64,000 bases of DNA from the NCBI GenBank assembly GCA_018654255.1, contig JABILX010000001.1, positions 1-64,000 on the forward strand, in the 5' to 3' direction. This DNA comes from Candidatus Peregrinibacteria bacterium. Lineage in GTDB: Bacteria > Patescibacteriota > Gracilibacteria > UBA1369 > LOWO2-01-FULL-3. Shown piece after piece: positions 59,656 through 64,000 of the stretch (its first letter is position 1; each line of letters begins with the position of its first letter). The notes beneath the pieces were generated by a model. The model was given only the letters and a program-made list of their open reading frames with translations, was not told where the DNA came from and ran no database searches. Made by a program: the position numbers and the translations under genes.

Positions 59656-60330
59656 ATGATACTTTTCTCTAACATAACGAAACGCTACGGAAAAAAAGCT
59701 GTCCTAGACGAAGTGAACTTCCACATCAACAGAGGAGAGTTCGTTAGCATCGTAGGTCCGTCAGGAGCAGGAAAGACCACTTTAATGAACGCATTGATAG
59801 GAGCAGAAAAGCTAGACCGCGGTTCAGTCCTAGTCGACAACTTCAACGTGACCAGCGCAAATATGTCAGAGCTACAAGAATACAGACGTCGCATAGGAAC
59901 AGTTTTCCAAGACTACAAACTCCTCCCAAAGAAAACAGTTTTCGAAAACATAGCATTCGCACTCGAAGTCTGCGGATACGATCAAAAAGCAGTCAAACAC
60001 TACACAGTAGAAGCCATGAAAAGAACGGGACTTGAACTCCTCAGAAATCAATATCCACGACAATTATCTGGAGGTGAAAAGCAACGCACTGCAATTGCTA
60101 GAGCATTAGTACATTCACCAGCACTTATAATCGCAGACGAACCAACAGGAAATCTCGACAAAGAAAACACAGACCAAATAATTGATCTCTTGAAAAAATT
60201 AAACGAAGAAGGTACAACAGTAATCCTAGCAACACACGACAATCGAATAGTAGACGAGCTAAATAAAAGAGTAATCAAAATAGAACGCGGCAAAATAAAG
60301 AGCGACAAAACCAGCTCAAAATACGATTAA
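59656..60330 (+). CDS. ftsE: Cell-division ABC ATPase FtsE
   Basis: FtsE with FtsX controls peptidoglycan hydrolases at the septum. This 224-residue ATPase has Walker A GPSGAGKT (34-41), the Q-loop in VFQDYKLLPKKTVFENI (the FtsE-typical stretch), signature LSGGEKQR and Walker B ALIIADEPTGNLD. No FtsX gene follows; the next gene is purM after 16 bp. FtsX may be encoded elsewhere. MacB/LolD-type ATPases are alternatives, but the D-Y-K-L-L motif favours FtsE. Confidence 0.88.
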   Translation: MILFSNITKRYGKKAVLDEVNFHINRGEFVSIVGPSGAGKTTLMNALIGAEKLDRGSVLVDNFNVTSANMSELQEYRRRIGTVFQDYKLLPKKTVFENIAFALEVCGYDQKAVKHYTVEAMKRTGLELLRNQYPRQLSGGEKQRTAIARALVHSPALIIADEPTGNLDKENTDQIIDLLKKLNEEGTTVILATHDNRIVDELNKRVIKIERGKIKSDKTSSKYD

Positions 60331-60346
60331 AATTAACCAAATTAAG

Positions 60347-61360
60347 ATGGCAACATATGCAGACTCAGGCGTTGATATAGAGAAAGGAGACGAAGCTTCA
60401 CGCCTAGCATACGAGAACGCAAAGAAAACTTTCGCATCTAGAAAAGGAATGATAGGAGAACCACTTGTTGAAGAAGGCGGATTCACAGGAGCGCTCGACA
60501 TGGGAGAATATCTCCTCGTCCAAAACGACGACGGAGTAGGAACAAAAATCGAAGTAGCAGAACGCATCAAGAAATTCGATACATTAGGATACGATCTAGT
60601 AGCAATGGTTGCAGACGACGCGGCTTGTGTAGGCGCAGAATGCATATCAATCTCAAACACAATCGACACAAACAAAGTAGACGCATCAATCATCGGCCCA
60701 CTCACAGAAGGTCTAGCAAAAGCATGTATTGAAAACAAAATAGTAGTTCCAGGAGGAGAAATAGCAGAACTTGGCAATGCGGTTAATGGAAATCTTTGGA
60801 ACGCAACAGCAGTGGGAGTCCTCCAAAAAGACAAAAGAATCACCGGCGAAAACCTCGCGCAAGGCGATGTGCTTATTGGCCTTCATTCAGCCGGATTCAG
60901 ATCAAACGGATTTTCTCTAGTGCGACACATATTGAAAGAAGCATTTGGAGAACAATGGCACAACGAATCTTACGACGAAAACACAACTTGGGGCGAAGCA
61001 GTTCTTACGCCATCAATCATCTATCACCAAGTAATAATGGCTCTTCACGGCAGATACAAGGAACCAACTCAAGTAACTTTGAAAGGAGTTGTCCACGTCA
61101 CAGGTGGTGGAATCCAAGGCAACCTCGACCGCATACTCAAAAAAACTGATCTAAAAGCCGACCTTAGTAGTCTCCCAGAGCCGCACGAACCAATGAAGAA
61201 ATTGATGGAACTCGGCAACGTATCAAAAGACGAAGCTTACAAAACTTGGAATATGGGAGTTGGAATGATTCTCATCGTTAGCCCAGAAGAAGCCGAGAAG
61301 ACCCTCCAAATCTGCGAACAAGAAGGCTACAAGGCGAGTCAAATAGGGCAAATACAGTAG
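60347..61360 (+). CDS. purM: Phosphoribosylformylglycinamidine cyclo-ligase (AIR synthase)
   Basis: PurM closes the imidazole ring to make AIR in purine synthesis, with ATP. This 337-residue protein has YADSGVDIEKGD at the start, the ATP-binding DDGVGTKIEVA, VADDAACVGAE, GLHSAGFRSNGFSLVR and the C-terminal HVTGGGIQGNLDRIL and WNMGVGMI motifs. It is the only purine-ring synthesis gene in the window besides guaA. The two genes are not adjacent. The leader has AACCAAATTAAG. Confidence 0.94.
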   Translation: MATYADSGVDIEKGDEASRLAYENAKKTFASRKGMIGEPLVEEGGFTGALDMGEYLLVQNDDGVGTKIEVAERIKKFDTLGYDLVAMVADDAACVGAECISISNTIDTNKVDASIIGPLTEGLAKACIENKIVVPGGEIAELGNAVNGNLWNATAVGVLQKDKRITGENLAQGDVLIGLHSAGFRSNGFSLVRHILKEAFGEQWHNESYDENTTWGEAVLTPSIIYHQVIMALHGRYKEPTQVTLKGVVHVTGGGIQGNLDRILKKTDLKADLSSLPEPHEPMKKLMELGNVSKDEAYKTWNMGVGMILIVSPEEAEKTLQICEQEGYKASQIGQIQ

Positions 61361-61411
61361 CCCCTCGAAAACGCAACAATAGGCAAAAAAGATCAAGACT
61401 TATTCAAAACA

Positions 61412-61439
61412 TTTAAGTTTTATTTAAGGTTTTTTTAAG
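61412..61439 (+). promoter_or_regulatory. TTTAAG box array upstream of recA
   Basis: TTTAAG at 61412-61417, 61423-61428 and 61434-61439, all 11 bp apart, followed by GTGCC, TATTAA (61447-61452) and AACTTGT. The array is 135 bp before the recA ATG and 54 bp upstream of the second promoter. Confidence 0.85.
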
Positions 61440-61492
61440 GTGCCTGTATTAAACTTGTCACAGAATTTAAAAGACCAAATTAAAAAAAAGTC

Positions 61493-61521
61493 TTGACGGT
61501 GAGTATTTACTCACCTATACT
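61493..61521 (+). promoter_or_regulatory. recA promoter with an operator palindrome in the spacer
   Basis: TTGACG (61493-61498), 17 bp, TATACT (61516-61521). GGTGAGTATTTACTCACC (61498-61515), an inverted repeat with 8-bp arms, fills the spacer exactly. A repressor, perhaps a LexA-like or TetR-type one, would block the promoter. A GC-rich palindrome GGCCCGGGCC (61536-61545) lies in the leader. Confidence 0.8.
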
Positions 61522-61573
61522 CCAAGATGCCTAATGGCCCGGGCCCTATCAAAAACCTCATAACTAAAGAAAA

Positions 61574-62653
61574 ATGACAAAAAACAGTGATGCAAAAAAT
61601 GAAAAAAATAAAGCAATTGATTTAGCTTTAGAACAAATTGAAAAAAACTTCGGCAAAGGATCCATAATGAAAATGGGTGAAGCAACCAATACAAACATCG
61701 AGATCATCCCGACAGGATCACTTTCACTAGACCTAGCTCTAGGTGGGGGAGTTCCAAGAGGAAGAATAGTGGAAATCTTCGGTCCAGAAAGTTCTGGTAA
61801 AACCACTTTGAGCATCCACATAGTAGCGGAAGCTCAGAAAGCCGGAGGAGTTTGTGCATTCGTTGATGCAGAGCACGCATTAGATCCAGTTTATGCCAGA
61901 AAGATCGGAGTGGATGTAGACAACCTATTACTTTCACAACCAGATAGTGGAGAACAAGCACTAGATATAGTAGAGACTCTAGTCAGAAGTAACGCGTTAG
62001 ACGTAATAGTAATAGATTCAGTAGCAGCACTGACTCCTCGTGCAGAAATAGAAGGAGACATGGGAGATTCTCATATGGGACTTCAAGCAAGACTAATGAG
62101 TCAAGCTCTTAGAAAACTCACAGCAGCAGTTAGCAGATCAAGAACTACCGTTATTTTCCTCAACCAGATGAGGATGAAGATCGGAATTATGTTTGGCAAT
62201 CCAGAGACTACAACTGGAGGTCAAGCTTTGAAATTCTATTCTTCAGTAAGAATGGATATCCGAAACATAGGGAAGATCGAAGGATCAGATGAAGATGGTA
62301 AAACTCTTATAGGAAACAAAGCTAGAGTAAAAGTGGTCAAAAACAAGATCGCTCCACCATTCAAAACTGCGGAATTCGATATTATGTATGGTAAAGGTAT
62401 TTCAATAGAAGGTGAAATAGTAGACCTTTCAAGCAAATACAACATCACGAGAAAAGCAGGCGCATTCTATTCATACAAGGACATCAAATTAGGACAAGGC
62501 CGTGAAAATGCAAAAGACTTTCTCAAAGCAAATAAGAAAATTGCAAACGAACTACACAAAGCAATAACCAAAGAATACGAATCACGTTTGGAGGGGGAGC
62601 CAATTAAAGCTGCTCAATCAGTAGACACAGAAACGGGAGAAATTACTGAATAA
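61574..62653 (+). CDS. recA: Recombinase RecA
   Basis: RecA forms filaments on single-stranded DNA, drives strand exchange and triggers LexA-type self-cleavage. This 359-residue protein has Walker A GPESSGKT (70-77), [10 protein letters not shown]-like [10 protein letters not shown], Walker [13 protein letters not shown]1 and L2 loops ([43 protein letters not shown]) and the C-terminal domain with acidic tail. It is complete and standard, has no intein, and is followed by recX. Two regulatory signals precede it: the TTTAAG array and the palindrome in the promoter. Confidence 0.98.
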   Translation: MTKNSDAKNEKNKAIDLALEQIEKNFGKGSIMKMGEATNTNIEIIPTGSLSLDLALGGGVPRGRIVEIFGPESSGKTTLSIHIVAEAQKAGGVCAFVDAEHALDPVYARKIGVDVDNLLLSQPDSGEQALDIVETLVRSNALDVIVIDSVAALTPRAEIEGDMGDSHMGLQARLMSQALRKLTAAVSRSRTTVIFLNQMRMKIGIMFGNPETTTGGQALKFYSSVRMDIRNIGKIEGSDEDGKTLIGNKARVKVVKNKIAPPFKTAEFDIMYGKGISIEGEIVDLSSKYNITRKAGAFYSYKDIKLGQGRENAKDFLKANKKIANELHKAITKEYESRLEGEPIKAAQSVDTETGEITE

Positions 62654-62664
62654 ACTTCCTCATT

Positions 62665-63177
62665 ATGCCATACGAAAAGCTTCTCAAAAAAGCACTAGAT
62701 CTACTTTCAAAAAGAAACTATACGGTGCTAAGACTAAAAGAGAAGCTTTTTGAGTTCTACAAAAAACAAATCGAGAAAAACAAATTACCAGAAGCAACAA
62801 AGTCAGAACAAAACAAAGAAATAAAAAAAGTCTTAACTAGGCTAAAAGAACTAAGGTATTTAAACGATACGGAATACGCAAAAATCTTCATAGGAAATAG
62901 GATAGAGTTCAGACCCAAAGGCAAATACATGCTGAAAAGAGAACTCAAAAATAAAGGAATACACCCGGATCTCGCAGAAAGAGTAGTAGAGGGAGCCGAG
63001 ATAGACGAATTGGAAAACGCCAAAAAAGCGCTTAACAAAAAGGCAAAAGCCTGGCAGTCTTCGCCACCACGTAAACAAAAAGAAAAAGCTTTAAGATTCC
63101 TAGCCTCGCGCGGCTTCAACTTCGATGCTATTTACAAAGCCATAGATAGCTGGTACAATAAGGCTGAAGTAGAATAA
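62665..63177 (+). CDS. recX: RecA regulator RecX
   Basis: RecX caps and depolymerises RecA filaments. This 170-residue protein has helical repeats typical of the family: ALDLLSKRNYTVLRLKEKL, LKELRYLNDTEYAKIFIGNRIEFRPKGKYMLKRELKNKGI and a last RKQKEKALRFLASRGFNFDAIYKAI. It starts 11 bp after recA and is likely co-transcribed. The Lys-rich insert around 55-65 is longer than in compact forms. Confidence 0.9.
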   Translation: MPYEKLLKKALDLLSKRNYTVLRLKEKLFEFYKKQIEKNKLPEATKSEQNKEIKKVLTRLKELRYLNDTEYAKIFIGNRIEFRPKGKYMLKRELKNKGIHPDLAERVVEGAEIDELENAKKALNKKAKAWQSSPPRKQKEKALRFLASRGFNFDAIYKAIDSWYNKAEVE

Positions 63178-63181
63178 ATTA

Positions 63182-63212
63182 GACAGGATCTTATTTAAGA
63201 TTCTGTTTTTTT
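63182..63212 (+). terminator. Intrinsic terminator after recX
   Basis: ACAGGATCTTA (63183-63193) pairs with TAAGATTCTGT (about 63196-63206) with one G-T pair and a 2-base loop as drawn, then seven T. Confidence 0.85.
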
Positions 63213-63236
63213 ATAACCAAATTTAACCAAAATATC

Positions 63237-64000
63237 ATGCAAACACACTTTTTAGCAGCGATAAATCAGATCTGTGACGAGAAAAATATTCAAAAAGACA
63301 GCGTCATGGAAACGATAAAAGCAGCGCTCAAAACTGCATACAGAAAAGACTTCGGAAATAAAGATCAGGAAGTCGAGGTAGATATCGATGAAAAATCAGG
63401 ACTTGCGACCGTATACCAAGTTTTCACTGTTGTGAAAAAAGTTGAAGAAGAAAACATAGAAATTTCACTAGAAGAAGCAAGGAAATACGACAAGAAAGCA
63501 GAAATAGAAGACACAATCAGAATTGACGTAACTCCTGCGGAATACGGAAGAATCGCGGCTCAATCAGCAAAACAAGTGATCATACAAAGAATCCAAGAAG
63601 CAGAAAGAGATATGATGTATGACATCTTCAAAGACCGTGAAAACGAGATGATCAACGCTGTAGTCCACAGAGTAGACGGAAAAGACGTTTACGTTAACCT
63701 GGACAACAAAATTACAGCAGCACTTCCAATGCAAGAACAGATCCGAAGCGAAAAATATTACTCAGGACAGAGAATCAAACTCTACTTGGATAAGGTAGTC
63801 AAAACCACAAAAGGACCTCAACTACTTATTTCAAGAACACATCCAAGCTTGGTCAAAAAACTTCTTGAACTCGAAATACCAGAAGTTAAATCAGGAGTAG
63901 TTGCAATCAAATCAATCGCAAGAGACCCAGGAGTGAGATGTAAAATTGCAGTAATCTCTAGTGATGAAAAAATCGACCCGATTGGATCTTGTGTAGGACA
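63237..64000 (+). CDS. nusA: Transcription factor NusA (partial, runs off window)
   Basis: NusA binds RNA polymerase and nascent RNA and acts in pausing, termination and antitermination. The first 254 codons are here: the N-terminal polymerase-binding domain (1-120, MQTHFLAAINQICDEKNI, IQRIQEAERDMMYDIFKDREN), the S1 domain (about 130-195) and the start of the first KH domain (SRTHPSLVKKLLELEIPEV, KSIARDPGVRCKIAV, DPIGSCVG). The ATG at 63237 follows a leader with two AACC motifs. It ends at the window edge. Confidence 0.94.
   Translation, partial: MQTHFLAAINQICDEKNIQKDSVMETIKAALKTAYRKDFGNKDQEVEVDIDEKSGLATVYQVFTVVKKVEEENIEISLEEARKYDKKAEIEDTIRIDVTPAEYGRIAAQSAKQVIIQRIQEAERDMMYDIFKDRENEMINAVVHRVDGKDVYVNLDNKITAALPMQEQIRSEKYYSGQRIKLYLDKVVKTTKGPQLLISRTHPSLVKKLLELEIPEVKSGVVAIKSIARDPGVRCKIAVISSDEKIDPIGSCVG

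Noticed and set aside
1-64000. UGA read as glycine
   Set aside because: UGA ends several complete proteins at the expected place (e.g. the recombinase at 660-662 and uvrD at 52721-52723), and no family motif needs UGA read through.

Overview
The window is one dense bacterial segment of moderately low GC. It encodes peptidoglycan synthesis (MurA, MurB, MurI, L,D-transpeptidase, M23 peptidase), RecA-RecX-NusA, DnaB, NrdR and RlmN, together with traits common in Patescibacteria (Candidate Phyla Radiation): tandem T4SS-type pilins, an archaeal-type PEP carboxylase, a class I lysyl-tRNA synthetase, PEGA, FG-GAP, SLH-like and thrombospondin-repeat surface proteins, and many small unassigned charged proteins. 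UGA acts as a stop throughout, which argues against the UGA-recoding Absconditabacteria/Gracilibacteria. A Peregrinibacteria-like organism is my guess, at low confidence.

Layout. 1-1.7 kb: end of a possible island, with a thrombospondin-repeat surface protein and a tyrosine recombinase beside tRNA-Thr. 1.8-10.9 kb: murB, two pilins, unknown coiled-coil and charged proteins, PRC-barrel protein, tRNA-Pro, TspO, PEP carboxylase, rhodanese lipoprotein. 10.9-15.8 kb (minus): secreted barrel protein, YbeY, TIM-barrel protein, SpoU methylase and an FG-GAP/SLH surface protein. 16-24.4 kb: membrane-tethered HTH protein, MurI, LRV-repeat protein, guaA-lysS, dnaB. 24.5-33.8 kb: yraN, PEGA protein, comM, SLH protein, O-antigen ligase, murA, ComEC-type hydrolase, a frameshifted gene. 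33.9-46.4 kb: FN3 surface protein, CNNM protein, ArgRS fused to a B3/B4 domain, tRNA-Ser(UGA), HigA, lipoproteins, flavodoxin-fold protein, tRNA-Ser(GCU). 46.6-55 kb: toxin-antitoxin pair, rlmN, cation exchanger, CtpA, a foreign-looking M23 gene, UvrD. 55-64 kb: L,D-transpeptidase, nrdR, dgt, xer, ftsE, purM, recA, recX, nusA (cut by the window edge).

The most interesting signals are non-coding. Six promoters (dnaB, comM, the ComEC-like hydrolase, higA, an unknown gene before the M23 peptidase, and recA) carry arrays of TTTAAG-like boxes at 11-bp spacing, all in the same orientation relative to the gene. This is the layout bound by OmpR/PhoB-type response regulators and suggests one regulon over DNA replication, uptake and recombination. 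Two different structured intergenic elements each occur twice, with base changes that keep their stems paired. Many start codons follow an AACC-containing leader without a Shine-Dalgarno sequence; one GC-richer gene (M23) has a perfect AGGAGG and its own GC-rich terminator, pointing to transfer. The ArgRS-B3/B4 fusion suggests an enzyme with a built-in editing domain for tRNA-Arg.
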